Below, piece after piece: positions 7,745-16,083 of a stretch of DNA of 64,000 nucleotides. The notes below the pieces were generated by a model. That model made no database searches. It was not told the origin of the DNA and was given only the letters and a program-made list of their open reading frames with translations. The stretch lies in the NCBI GenBank assembly GCA_964542455.1, contig CAZIUC010000017.1, forward strand, positions 1 to 64,000. Direction: 5' to 3'. Source of the stretch: PFJX01 sp964542455 (GTDB lineage: Bacteria > Pseudomonadota > Gammaproteobacteria > Burkholderiales > Thiobacillaceae). The first letter of the stretch is position 1. Each line of letters begins with the position of its first letter. The translations under genes were made by a program, and so were the position numbers.

Positions 7745-8596
7745 TCAGCGTTTGCGTGTGGGCGCGGAAGCGGCGGCGCTGATTCGGGCGTAATGGCCGG
7801 TGATCCGGTCCATCACTTCGAGCAGTCGCTCGCTGGTGGTGGCGACGTTGGTGGCGTAGGTCATCATGTCCTTGCCGCCTACATCCTGCCGTTTCAGAGC
7901 CTCATCAAAGAACAGCCACTGCATGCGTGCAAGTTCCAGTTCGTTCTTGATGGGCTTGTCGTTTTCCGGCGCCTTGCCGAGCGCGTCCAGCGCGCTGAGA
8001 AACTCGCGCCGCGCGAGTTGCGCCTCCTGGTCCAGCGCGGCGGATTTGATGCCCCATTGGCGAAACATGTAGAACTTGGCCATGCGCTGCGACAGCATGC
8101 GCTGGCGACCGGCAATGTTGATGAGGCGGCCGACATTACTGGCGGAGTGCAGCTCCAGTTGTGTGGTCGCCAGATGGGCGGTGCGCAGCACATCCTCGTT
8201 GAGGGTGGCGATCAGACGAGCATTTTCGAGGCTGGGTTTACCGGAAAGCAGGTTTTGATACTGCCGCCAGAGTTTGTCCAGTTCGGCGTAGCTCTCCTTG
8301 ATGTCCTGTGTGGGGGCATAGGCCTTGAGTTCCGCCAACTGGTCGCTGAAGCGTTGCTGTGATTGAGAAAGAATTTTCTGTGAGCGCTCCGGCAGGATGC
8401 CCAGGCCGACCTGGCAGTAGGCCTTGGCCATGCGCTGCGACAACATGCGCTGGCGACCCGCCTTGTTGATGGCATCGCCGATATCCGTGATGCCGGCGGC
8501 TGAAGCCCTGCCCGCCGGCAGCAGCGCGACCACGCCGATCCCCGCCATGCCGAGGAGAAATTGTCTGCGCGCGCCGCGAAAGATATTGCCCTTCAT
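7745..8596 (-). CDS. Exported protein with two PilJ-type (type IV pili chemotaxis transducer N-terminal) domains
   Basis: The 283-residue product starts with a Tat-like signal (ARRQFLLG, then a hydrophobic run to RASA). Two similar helical segments follow, each opening with the motif AGRQRMLSQRMAK (residues ~45 and ~160). This motif resembles the P-box region of PilJ and NarX-type sensor domains. No membrane anchor, HAMP or kinase segment follows, so it is a free periplasmic sensor-like protein. A ligand role (for example nitrate-like anions) is only a guess from the family. It is transcribed away from the superoxide dismutase gene. Confidence 0.8.
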   Translation of the reverse strand: MKGNIFRGARRQFLLGMAGIGVVALLPAGRASAAGITDIGDAINKAGRQRMLSQRMAKAYCQVGLGILPERSQKILSQSQQRFSDQLAELKAYAPTQDIKESYAELDKLWRQYQNLLSGKPSLENARLIATLNEDVLRTAHLATTQLELHSASNVGRLINIAGRQRMLSQRMAKFYMFRQWGIKSAALDQEAQLARREFLSALDALGKAPENDKPIKNELELARMQWLFFDEALKRQDVGGKDMMTYATNVATTSERLLEVMDRITGHYARISAAASAPTRKR

Positions 8597-8721
8597 CCCT
8601 TTCCCTTTTCTTCAGCCGGGAACCAGGATGGCTTCCCTATCCCGATAAATCTATCCGCTTGCCTGACGAGGCGGGGGGGATACGAAGGGGTATCGCTTTG
8701 GAGGTATTGCGTGACTGACGC

Positions 8722-8761
8722 GGGCCGCGCTCGGTAAAGCAGTAGCATGCGAGCGCGGCCC
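8722..8761. repeat. 12-bp inverted repeat upstream of the superoxide dismutase gene
   Basis: GGGCCGCGCTCG (8722-8733) and CGAGCGCGGCCC (8750-8761) are perfect complements around a 16-base loop. The structure sits 53 bases before the sod start, in the 218-bp gap between two divergent genes. It has no T-run. It could be an attenuator-like leader hairpin or a protein site; nothing further supports either. Confidence 0.5.
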
Positions 8762-8814
8762 GGCCTGTGCCGGTGTCGCCATTTCCCCTCATCACAATCA
8801 GCCAGGAGACTTCC

Positions 8815-9513
8815 ATGAACCCAGCCAATTTCAGTCGTCGTGACTTTCTCGCCGCCACCGCCGCGCTCGCGGTGGCGCCCATGCTCGGCGCGCCGTCCAG
8901 CGCGCGCGCCGCCAGCCCGTTCGTGTTGCCGCCGCTGCCCTACAGTGAAGCCGCGCTGGAGCCGGTGATCTCGGCGCGCACCATCGGTTTCCATTATGGC
9001 AAGCACCATCAAGCCTATGTGAACAACCTCAACAAGCTCGTCACCGGCGGCGAGTTGGCCGACATGAGCCTGGAGAAAATCATCCTGAGCACGGCCGGCG
9101 CGCCGGAAAAGGCTGGGGTCTTCAACAACGCGGCCCAGGTCTGGAACCACACTTTCTACTGGGCCAGCATGAAGCCCGGCGGTGGCGGCAAGCCCACGGG
9201 CGCCCTGGCGGAGAAGATCGACGCGGCTTTCGGTGGTTATGACGCCATGCGCAAGGAACTGGCAACGGCGGCGGGTGGACAGTTCGGCAGCGGTTGGGCC
9301 TGGCTGGTGATGGAGGGCGACAAACTCAAGGTGGTGAAGACCGGGAACGCGGAGAACCCGCTCGCCAAGGGCATGAAACCCCTGCTTGCCATCGACGTGT
9401 GGGAACACGCCTATTACCTGGACTACCAGAACCGCCGCGCCGACTACGTCAATGCCGTGCTCGACAAGCTCATCAACTGGGATTTCGCCGCGGAAAACCT
9501 CGCGCGCGGGTAA
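8815..9513 (+). CDS. Tat-exported iron/manganese superoxide dismutase
   Basis: The 232-residue protein converts superoxide to hydrogen peroxide and oxygen. Residues 1-30 are a twin-arginine signal (SRRDFLAAT, cut near ARAAS), so the enzyme should act in the periplasm. The metal ligands are visible: His in FHYGKHHQAYVNN, His in WNHTFYW, and Asp and His in DVWEHAYYLDY. The ATG at 8815 has a good CCAGGAGAC site. Most SodB enzymes are cytoplasmic and lack the leader. Fe versus Mn use cannot be decided by eye, though WNHTFYW and GSGWAWL look Fe-type. Confidence 0.92.
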   Translation: MNPANFSRRDFLAATAALAVAPMLGAPSSARAASPFVLPPLPYSEAALEPVISARTIGFHYGKHHQAYVNNLNKLVTGGELADMSLEKIILSTAGAPEKAGVFNNAAQVWNHTFYWASMKPGGGGKPTGALAEKIDAAFGGYDAMRKELATAAGGQFGSGWAWLVMEGDKLKVVKTGNAENPLAKGMKPLLAIDVWEHAYYLDYQNRRADYVNAVLDKLINWDFAAENLARG

Positions 9514-9628
9514 GTTTGGCAACCAGGGTCGGCCACGGATGGCGAATGCGCAACCACAATACCTGTGGCAGCCCCTCCTGACCAAACAGACAGGATGACG
9601 AAGAAGTGGTCAGCGTAAGGCATCGATT

Positions 9629-9657
9629 CCGTAGGGTTCGCCGTGCGCGCCCTACGG
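9629..9657. terminator. Probable bidirectional terminator
   Basis: CCGTAGGG (9629-9636) pairs with CCCTACGG (9650-9657) over a 13-base loop, followed by GGGTTTG. It lies between the convergent sod gene and the DUF4212 gene at 9685-9948. There is only a short T-run, so efficiency is uncertain. Confidence 0.45.
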
Positions 9658-9684
9658 GGTTTGTTCAGCGAGACAGGCTGGCCA

Positions 9685-9948
9685 TCAGAGTTCGGGTTCG
9701 CTCAGGCCGTAGTGTTCATCCAGGTAGTTCATACGCGTGGCGTAGACCCGAACCAGGATCAGATAGATGATGAGCGTCCCCTGGGCGCCCATATAAAAAG
9801 CCAGGGGAAATCCGGCGATGACGATCTCGTTCAGCTCTCGGGCAAACCAGATGATCACGAAAGTCGCCAGGAACCAGATGGCGAGCAGCAGACCGATCAG
9901 CCTGAGATTGCGCCGCCAGTGCTCATTCTGTTTGTGCGTCTGTTCCAT
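9685..9948 (-). CDS. DUF4212 small membrane protein (symporter small-subunit type), standalone copy
   Basis: This 87-residue protein has two hydrophobic segments and the pattern FPLAFYMGAQG, which matches FPLAFWFAQQG-type DUF4212 proteins. Such proteins usually sit immediately upstream of a large Na+/solute symporter. Here it points the other way and has no symporter beside it, while a second DUF4212 gene at 10617 is correctly placed. The start at 9948 (MEQTHKQNEHW) fits the family length. It may be a duplicated or orphaned subunit. Confidence 0.8.
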   Translation of the reverse strand: MEQTHKQNEHWRRNLRLIGLLLAIWFLATFVIIWFARELNEIVIAGFPLAFYMGAQGTLIIYLILVRVYATRMNYLDEHYGLSEPEL

Positions 9949-10137
9949 TCGGTCTCTCCGTCGCGGTGGCCACCTGTAAACACGCCAGCCAGAATAGCTC
10001 ACAAACAATGGTCAACGCGCCCTCCTTCCAGCAGCCGGTCGGCGACCGGGACAACGTCTTCTGCTATCTTGCCGGCCTTCACCTCAAAGTAGGCGCCGCG
10101 TCGTTTCCCATGAACCGGGGTCGGTAGGTCACATCAA

Positions 10138-10479
10138 ATGGAAATCTGGTTCGTCTGGCTCGCACGTTTGTTGTTCCTCGGTCTCTTCCTCATGGCCGTG
10201 GGGATGTTTTATCGCGCCTGGCGCATCGCGGGGCGCAAGGACATGCGCTATGTGGCCGACTGGCGCGGTCGCTCCCTTCCCAATGGGGCGCAATGGGCCG
10301 CCTGGGTGTTGAGCATCAACCTGATCGCCGCCGGCGCGCTGCTCGCCATCGGCCTCTCCGTCCTCATCACCGGGCTTGAATTCGTGGCCTGGACCGGGTT
10401 GGCCGGTCTGGTGCTGTGGAGTTATTACTTCATGCTACGGGTGGTGGTGAACTGGGCCAATCGCCCGGCAAAGGCATGA
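10138..10479 (+). CDS. Small integral membrane protein of unknown function
   Basis: The 113-residue protein has three hydrophobic segments (about residues 5-27, 52-75 and 80-103) with a basic cytoplasmic loop between the first two. I do not recognise the family. It precedes the DUF4212/symporter pair by 137 bases and is divergent from the standalone DUF4212 gene, so it may belong to the same transport locus. The ATG has no strong ribosome site. Confidence 0.65.
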   Translation: MEIWFVWLARLLFLGLFLMAVGMFYRAWRIAGRKDMRYVADWRGRSLPNGAQWAAWVLSINLIAAGALLAIGLSVLITGLEFVAWTGLAGLVLWSYYFMLRVVVNWANRPAKA

Positions 10480-10505
10480 AGAAGAAATGTCGCCTTGTAA
10501 GTATG

Positions 10506-10528
10506 GTGTAAGAAAGCCCCCGTTACAC
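10506..10528. promoter_or_regulatory. Candidate operator upstream of the symporter operon
   Basis: GTGTAA (10506-10511) and TTACAC (10523-10528) form an inverted repeat with an 11-base spacer in the gap before the DUF4212 gene. The size and spacing suit a dimeric regulator. No matching regulator is encoded next to it, so this is a weak candidate. Confidence 0.3.
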
Positions 10529-10616
10529 TTCGCGCCGGCCGTGGCGTATGAAGGGAGGCCGTGTTTTTGTTTTGCCTATGCCACTCACTAATCACTTCAC
10601 CAAAGGAGACCTTCAC

Positions 10617-10883
10617 ATGTCCAAATCCACCAGCTTTGACCCAAAAGCTTACTGGAGCGCCACGCTTCGGTTGCTGACGATGACCATGGTCATCTGGTTC
10701 ATCGTTTCCTTCGGCGCCGGCATCCTGTTCCGCGACGCTCTGGACGGCATCCATCTCGGTGGCTATCCGCTCGGCTTCTGGTTCGCCCAGCAAGGCTCCA
10801 TCTTCGTTTTCGTCGGTTTGATCTTCTGGTACGCCAAGCGTATGGACAAGATCGACCGCGAGCATGACGTACACGAAGAATAA
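10617..10883 (+). CDS. DUF4212 sodium/substrate symporter small subunit
   Basis: This 88-residue membrane protein has two hydrophobic segments and the DUF4212 pattern YPLGFWFAQQGSIFVF. It is 23 bases upstream of the large symporter gene, the standard arrangement for this two-component transporter. The ATG at 10617 follows AAAGGAGAC at the right spacing; a longer frame from 10548 adds residues that do not resemble the family. Confidence 0.9.
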   Translation: MSKSTSFDPKAYWSATLRLLTMTMVIWFIVSFGAGILFRDALDGIHLGGYPLGFWFAQQGSIFVFVGLIFWYAKRMDKIDREHDVHEE

Positions 10884-10906
10884 GCACCCCACCAGGAGAT
10901 AACGCT

Positions 10907-12718
10907 ATGGATCTGAAAACCCTGACATACGTCATAGTGGGCCTGTCTTTCGCCCTCTACATCGGTATCGCCATCTGGGCGCGCGCGGGCTCCACCAAGG
11001 AGTTCTACGTCGCCGGCGGCGGTGTCCACCCCATCATCAACGGCATGGCGACCGGCGCCGACTGGATGTCCGCCGCTTCCTTCATCTCCATGGCCGGCCT
11101 GATCGCCTTCCTCGGTTATGGCGGCTCCGTCTACCTGATGGGCTGGACCGGCGGTTACGTCATGCTGGCCGTGCTGTTGGCCCCGTACCTGCGCAAGTTC
11201 GGCAAGTTCACCGTGCCCCAGTTCATCGGCGACCGTTACTACTCGCAAACGGCGCGCATCGTGGCGGTGATCTGTCTGATCTTCATCTCGTTCACCTACG
11301 TCGCCGGCCAGATGCGCGGTGTCGGTATCGTGTTCTCCCGCTTCCTGGAAGTGGAAATCACCACCGGCCTGATGATCGGTATGGGCCTGGTGTTCTTCTA
11401 TGCCGTGCTCGGCGGCATGAAGGGCATCACCTACACCCAGGTGGCTCAGTACTGCGTGCTGATCTTTGCCTACACCATCCCGGCCGTGTTCATTTCCCTG
11501 CAGATCTCCGGCAATCCCTTCCCTCAACTGGGTCTGGGCGGTCACATCGGCGATGTGTACTTCCTGGATAAGTTGAACAAGACCGTGACCGACCTGGGTT
11601 TTGCCGCCTATACCACGGGCAACAAGACCATGATCGACGTGTTCTGCATCACCCTGGCGCTGATGGCCGGCACGGCGGGCCTGCCCCACGTGATCGTGCG
11701 CTTCTTTACCGTTCCCACGGTGCATGACGCCCGTCTTTCCGCCGGTTGGGCCTTGGTGTTCATCGCCTTGCTCTATACCGCCGCGCCCGCCGTTGGCGCC
11801 ATGGCTCGCTACAATCTGCACACCACGGTGAATACCGCTGTCGCGACGGGCGGCGATGTCTTCGCGCCCGAATCCAGCATCCAGGGTGAGTCTCGTCCTG
11901 AATGGATGAAGCGCTGGGAAAAGACCGGCCTGATCGCCTGGGAAGACAAGAACGGTGACGGCCGTATCCAGTATTACAACGAGAAGAGCAAGAACCCGGA
12001 GTTCCTGGCCAAGGCCGCGGCCGCCGGCTGGAAGGGCAACGAACTGGGCTCCACAAAAGCCGGCAAATTCGAAGGCAAGGTCGACAACGACATCATGGTG
12101 TTGGCCAACCCCGAGATCGCTGGTCTGCCTAACTGGGTGATCGCCCTGATCGCCGCCGGTGGTATCGCCGCCGCGCTGTCCACCGCCGCCGGCCTGCTGC
12201 TGGTGATCTCCTCTTCCATCTCGCATGACCTGCTGAAGAGTGTGTTCGCCAAGAACATCTCGGAGAAGGGCGAGTTGATGGCGGGTCGTATCGCCGCAGC
12301 CGTCGCGGTGGGCATCGCCGGTTACCTTGGCTACAACCCGCCGGGCTTCGTTGCCCAGGTGGTGGCGTTCGCTTTCGGTCTGGCCTGCGCCTCGCTGTTC
12401 CCGACCATCCTGATGGGTATCTTCAGCAAGTCCATGAACCGCGGCGGCGCCATTGCCGGCATGCTCACCGGCCTGGTCTTTACCCTGTCCTACATCGTCT
12501 ACTTCAAGCGCGACGTCTTGCTGGGCATGGACAAGGTGCCTGACACCCAGTGGTTGTTCGGCATCTCGCCGGAAGGCATCGGCGTGATCGGCATGCTCCT
12601 GAACTTCGTGGTGGCTTTCGTGGTGATGAAGATGACCGCGCCATGCCCGGATCACATCCAGCACCTGGTGGAAAGCATCCGCTACCCGCGTGGCGCCGGT
12701 GAGGCTCAGGCGCACTGA
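10907..12718 (+). CDS. Sodium:solute symporter (SSS family, VC_2705-like), large subunit
   Basis: The 603-residue protein has the repeated hydrophobic helices of the SSS family, with FYVAGGGVHPIINGMATGAD near the N-terminus and GTAGLPHVIVRFFTVP in the middle. Related proteins are annotated as acetate or short-chain carboxylate transporters, but the substrate is not readable here. A hydrophilic insertion of ~90 residues (about 325-410) contains DKNGDGRIQYYN, an EF-hand-like calcium loop. AGGAGAT lies before the ATG. A strong terminator follows at 12757. Confidence 0.9.
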   Translation: MDLKTLTYVIVGLSFALYIGIAIWARAGSTKEFYVAGGGVHPIINGMATGADWMSAASFISMAGLIAFLGYGGSVYLMGWTGGYVMLAVLLAPYLRKFGKFTVPQFIGDRYYSQTARIVAVICLIFISFTYVAGQMRGVGIVFSRFLEVEITTGLMIGMGLVFFYAVLGGMKGITYTQVAQYCVLIFAYTIPAVFISLQISGNPFPQLGLGGHIGDVYFLDKLNKTVTDLGFAAYTTGNKTMIDVFCITLALMAGTAGLPHVIVRFFTVPTVHDARLSAGWALVFIALLYTAAPAVGAMARYNLHTTVNTAVATGGDVFAPESSIQGESRPEWMKRWEKTGLIAWEDKNGDGRIQYYNEKSKNPEFLAKAAAAGWKGNELGSTKAGKFEGKVDNDIMVLANPEIAGLPNWVIALIAAGGIAAALSTAAGLLLVISSSISHDLLKSVFAKNISEKGELMAGRIAAAVAVGIAGYLGYNPPGFVAQVVAFAFGLACASLFPTILMGIFSKSMNRGGAIAGMLTGLVFTLSYIVYFKRDVLLGMDKVPDTQWLFGISPEGIGVIGMLLNFVVAFVVMKMTAPCPDHIQHLVESIRYPRGAGEAQAH

Positions 12719-12756
12719 TACTCGCGCCAGGCCCCCGGATATCACCCCGGAATGAA

Positions 12757-12781
12757 CCCCCGCTTCGGCGGGGGTTTTTTT
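12757..12781 (+). terminator. Rho-independent terminator of the symporter operon
   Basis: The stem CCCCCGC/GCGGGGG with a TTCG tetraloop is followed by seven T residues. It lies 39 bases after the symporter stop. Confidence 0.92.
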
Positions 12782-12854
12782 GTGCGCCCTGAGGGACGCA
12801 TATTCGTTTGACGCTGGAAGTCCACGCTGCCCAGGCAGCTGTATGGCAAAAAAA

Positions 12855-12878
12855 CGCCGGCAAGGATGCCGGCGCTAC
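12855..12878. repeat. REP-like palindrome
   Basis: CGCCGGC-AAGGAT-GCCGGCG followed by CTAC is a short palindrome shared, with small changes, with 56003-56025, 56928-56950 and the ends of 1217-1335. It sits between the convergent symporter and hemN genes. Confidence 0.65.
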
Positions 12879-12897
12879 GTGCTGGGCAAGGCGAGGA

Positions 12898-14268
12898 TCA
12901 CGCCGTGCGCGAGTAACGCGGCTGGTCCAGGTTGGCTTGTTTCAGATAGCCGTCGAAGCACATGGCGATGTTGCGCAGGAACAGGCGGCCGAGGTCGCTG
13001 ACGACGATGCGCGTGGGTTCCAGGCTGACCAGCCCGTCGTCGACCAGAGGTGGCAGATCGGTCAGTCCATCGGCGAAATAACTGTCGAAATCGATGTTCC
13101 AGGTGGCGGCGAAGCTGGACTTGTCCAGTTCCAGGTCGCACATGATGCGGGTGATGGCATCGCGGCGAATCTGGTCATCGCGAGTCAGTTTCAGGCCGCG
13201 TTCCACCGTCAGGCCGCCTTTGCCGATCATCTCCTGGTATTTCTTCAGGTTCTTCTCGTTCTGCATGTAGCAGTTGGGTGTCTGGCTGATGCTGGAGGCG
13301 CCGAAAGCGTAGATGTCACAATCCTTGTGCGTGGTGTAGCCCTGGAAGTTGCGCCACAGGGTCTTGCTCGCCTGCGCCTTGATCATTTCGTCCTCGGGGC
13401 GGGCGTAGTGGTCCATGCCGATGTTGTCGTAGCCGGCCGCGCCGAGGCGCTCATGGATGAGTTGTTGCAGATCGAGACGGGTGGCGAAGCTGGGCAGGTC
13501 GCTCTCGCTGATCAGTTTCTGGTGCTTCTTCATCCACGGCACATGGGCGTAGGCGAAGATGGCGAAGCGATCCGGTGCCCACGGCACCACTTTGTCCAGG
13601 GTGCGCGCGAAGCTTTCGAGGGTCTGGTGCGGCAGGCCGACGATCAAATCCATATTGATACTGGAAAAACCCAGCTCGCGTGCCCAGCCGTAGACGGTCT
13701 TGATCAGTTCTTCCGGCTGCACCCGGTTGACCGACTTCTGCACCTGTTCATCCAGATCCTGCACGCCGATGGAGAGGCGGTTGAATCCGGATTCGCGCAG
13801 GGCGACCAGATGCTCGCGGGTCAGTTCGCGCGGATCGGCCTCGCAACCCATCTCGGCGTCCGGCGCGATGTTGAAACGGCTGCGCATCATCTCCATCAGA
13901 CGCCGGATGTCTTCGGGCTTCAGGAAAGTCGGCGTGCCGCCGCCCCAGTGCAATTGCTTCACCTGCCGACGCGGGTCGGTCATTGCCGCCACCCGGTCCA
14001 TTTCCTGTTCCAGGAAACCCAGGTAGTGGCTGGCCTTGCTGTAGTCACCGGTGGCGACCATGTTGCAGCCACAGTAGTAACAGAGCGTGTCGCAAAACGG
14101 GATGTGCGCGTACAGCGAGAGCCCGCGCGCCGGGTCTTGCGATGTCTTGATTTCTTCGATCCAGTCCGCCTCGCTGAACCCGGTATGAAAATAAGGCGCG
14201 GTGGGATACGAGGTATAGCGCGGCCCCGGTTTGCTGTATTTCTCGAGGAGGGCGGTGAACTGGGACAT
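12898..14268 (-). CDS. hemN: Oxygen-independent coproporphyrinogen III oxidase HemN
   Basis: HemN is the radical-SAM enzyme that decarboxylates coproporphyrinogen III in haem synthesis without oxygen. The 456-residue protein has the cluster motif CDTLCYYCGCN (CxxxCxxCxC) near residue 60, preceded by YAHIPF, and the HWGGGTPTF motif at ~110. Length and C-terminal HemN domain are complete. It is monocistronic and has an FNR/Anr-like site ~72 bases upstream, which fits anaerobic induction. Confidence 0.96.
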   Translation of the reverse strand: MSQFTALLEKYSKPGPRYTSYPTAPYFHTGFSEADWIEEIKTSQDPARGLSLYAHIPFCDTLCYYCGCNMVATGDYSKASHYLGFLEQEMDRVAAMTDPRRQVKQLHWGGGTPTFLKPEDIRRLMEMMRSRFNIAPDAEMGCEADPRELTREHLVALRESGFNRLSIGVQDLDEQVQKSVNRVQPEELIKTVYGWARELGFSSINMDLIVGLPHQTLESFARTLDKVVPWAPDRFAIFAYAHVPWMKKHQKLISESDLPSFATRLDLQQLIHERLGAAGYDNIGMDHYARPEDEMIKAQASKTLWRNFQGYTTHKDCDIYAFGASSISQTPNCYMQNEKNLKKYQEMIGKGGLTVERGLKLTRDDQIRRDAITRIMCDLELDKSSFAATWNIDFDSYFADGLTDLPPLVDDGLVSLEPTRIVVSDLGRLFLRNIAMCFDGYLKQANLDQPRYSRTA

Positions 14269-14339
14269 GGCGGCTATTCCAAGGACGGCTAGGGGCAGGG
14301 ATTGTAGGCGGGGCGTGAAAGTCCAGGCAAGGAAGCGCC

Positions 14340-14353
14340 GTGACCTGAATCAA
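14340..14353 (-). promoter_or_regulatory. Candidate FNR/Anr box upstream of hemN
   Basis: On the minus strand the site reads TTGATTCAGGTCAC, nine of ten positions of the TTGAT-N4-GTCAA type box used by FNR/Anr/Dnr proteins. A TACAAT at 14301-14306 (minus strand) could be the -10 element. The centre would then be near -52, which is not the classic -41.5 position, so the arrangement is uncertain. Confidence 0.5.
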
Positions 14354-14558
14354 GCCAGATGCCTATAGCGGCTTGGCGCGCCAAAAGGAAAAAGTTGAAA
14401 CCCTGACGAAAGCGTCAAAATGTCGACATAACGTGCATGGTACAAGTCTATCAACGAAAAATAACTTATTGATTTTTATACACATAATTTCGCGCCAATT
14501 CAGGCACAGCCATTGCTTGTATAAAACCACTGGACGAGAGTTCAACCCAACCTCCCTG

Positions 14559-14579
14559 ACCGCCGCAATGGCGGTTTTT
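14559..14579 (+). terminator. Hairpin terminator 1 (tandem pair)
   Basis: ACCGCC and GGCGGT pair over a five-base loop and run into TTTTC. Confidence 0.75.
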
Positions 14580-14581
14580 CA

Positions 14582-14614
14582 AGCGGCATCGGTTCCCGAT
14601 GCCGCTCTTTTTTT
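14582..14614 (+). terminator. Hairpin terminator 2 (tandem pair)
   Basis: AGCGGCATCGG and CCGATGCCGCT form a perfect 11-bp stem with a TTC loop, followed by CTTTTTTT. It lies only two bases after the first terminator and 78 bases before the next gene. Confidence 0.88.
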
Positions 14615-14692
14615 GTGCGGCCGAAACGTGCTTGCTGGCGGGTAAGCCGACAAATCAAAGATAATCGCCCCGCTCTCACTGCCAGGACCTTC

Positions 14693-16069
14693 ATGGGCGG
14701 CATCCCCCCGGAAATCTTCAAGGCCTACGATATACGCGGCATCGTCGGCAAGACGCTGACCCCCGAATTCGTCGAGTTGATCGGCCGCGCGGTTGCCTCC
14801 GAGGCGCGCGCGCGCGGCCTGCGCGACATCGTCATCGGCCGCGACGGGCGCCTCTCCGGCCCTGTGCTCAGCGCCGCCCTGGCCGAGGGTATTCAGTATG
14901 GCGGCGGCAATGTCATCGACCTGGGCCTGGTGACGACGCCGATGGCTTATTTTGCGGCCTACCACCTCGCCACACGCTGCGCGGTCATGCTGACCGGCTC
15001 GCACAATCCGCCCGATTACAACGGCCTGAAGCTGGTGATTGCCGATGAAACCCTGTCCGGCGACGCCATCCAGAATTTACGCCGACGTATCGAAGCCAAC
15101 GACTTCAGCAGCGGCCAGGGTGGTTACCGGCAATATGACATCCGCGACGAATACATCGCGCGCATTGCCGGTGACGTGAAACTCGCTCGCCCCATGAAGA
15201 TCATCGTCGATGCCGGTAACGGTGTGGCTGGCGCCTTTGCGCCAGATCTGTTCCGGGCGCTCGGCTGCGAAGTGGAGGCGCTGTACTGCGAGGTGGACGG
15301 CACTTTCCCCAACCACCATCCCGATCCCTCCGTGCCCGAGAATCTGGCCGATCTGATTGCCCGATTGCGGCAAATCGATGCGGAAATCGGCCTGGCCTTC
15401 GACGGTGATGGTGATCGCCTGGGTGTGGTCACCAAGGCGGGCGCCATCATCTATCCGGATCGCCAGCTCATGTTGTTTGCCGCCGACGTGCTGACGCGCA
15501 ATCCCGGCGCCCTGATCATTTATGACGTGAAATCCACCCGCAATCTGCGCCCGTGGATCGCCGCGCACGGCGGCAAGCCGCTGATCTGGAAGACCGGCCA
15601 CTCCCTCATGAAGGCGAAAATGCGGGAAACCGGCGCCCCGCTGGCGGGTGAAATGAGCGGCCATATTTTTTTCCAGGAGCGCTGGTACGGCTTCGACGAT
15701 GGCCTCTATGCCGGCGCCCGCCTGCTCGAATACCTGTCGCGGCAGCCCGATCTTGACGCCACGCTATACAGCTTGCCGGATAGCGTGAACACACCCGAAC
15801 TGCACATCAAGATGCGGGAAGGCGAGCCGCACCGGGTGATAAATCAACTAAAAGAAAGCGCTCATTTCGACGGCGCGCGCGAGGTGATTACCCTGGATGG
15901 CCTGCGCGTGGAGTACGTCGACGGCTTCGGCCTGATGCGTGCCTCCAATACGACGCCGGTCATCACGCTGCGTTTCGAGGCGGACAACGTGGCCGCGCTG
16001 AAGCGCATTCAGGAGCAGTTCCGCAGACTGCTCGCCGTCGCGGCGCCCACCGCGCAACTCCCTTTTTAA
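14693..16069 (+). CDS. algC: Phosphomannomutase/phosphoglucomutase
   Basis: The 458-residue enzyme interconverts hexose 1- and 6-phosphates for polysaccharide and LPS precursors. It shows all alpha-D-phosphohexomutase signatures: the phosphoserine loop TGSHNPPDYNG (~105), the metal loop DGDGDRLG (~240), the sugar loop GEMSGH (~320) and a C-terminal phosphate-binding RASNTTP. The start at MGGIPPEIFKAYDIRG has CAGGACC before it; a longer frame would run into the terminators. It precedes purE by 14 bases, so the three genes may be cotranscribed. The symbol follows the AlgC type and is a best guess. Confidence 0.9.
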   Translation: MGGIPPEIFKAYDIRGIVGKTLTPEFVELIGRAVASEARARGLRDIVIGRDGRLSGPVLSAALAEGIQYGGGNVIDLGLVTTPMAYFAAYHLATRCAVMLTGSHNPPDYNGLKLVIADETLSGDAIQNLRRRIEANDFSSGQGGYRQYDIRDEYIARIAGDVKLARPMKIIVDAGNGVAGAFAPDLFRALGCEVEALYCEVDGTFPNHHPDPSVPENLADLIARLRQIDAEIGLAFDGDGDRLGVVTKAGAIIYPDRQLMLFAADVLTRNPGALIIYDVKSTRNLRPWIAAHGGKPLIWKTGHSLMKAKMRETGAPLAGEMSGHIFFQERWYGFDDGLYAGARLLEYLSRQPDLDATLYSLPDSVNTPELHIKMREGEPHRVINQLKESAHFDGAREVITLDGLRVEYVDGFGLMRASNTTPVITLRFEADNVAALKRIQEQFRRLLAVAAPTAQLPF

Positions 16070-16083
16070 CATTGGAAACTGAC

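Larger units (their letters stand above)
14372..14614 (+). ncRNA. Candidate small RNA region ending in two tandem terminators
   Basis: No gene is visible in the 424 bases between hemN and the phosphohexomutase gene. The part from 14390 to 14530 is clearly richer in A and T than its surroundings. It ends in two consecutive terminators that work only on the plus strand, although the gene to the left is transcribed the other way. A plus-strand transcript must therefore begin inside this gap. No small reading frame with a ribosome site stands out, so a small RNA is the simplest reading. Its 5' end is not defined. Confidence 0.4.

Noticed and set aside
14469..14483. TTGATTTTTATACAC as a second FNR box
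   Set aside because: Only the first half-site fits; the other half is lost. It is more likely part of an AT-rich promoter region.
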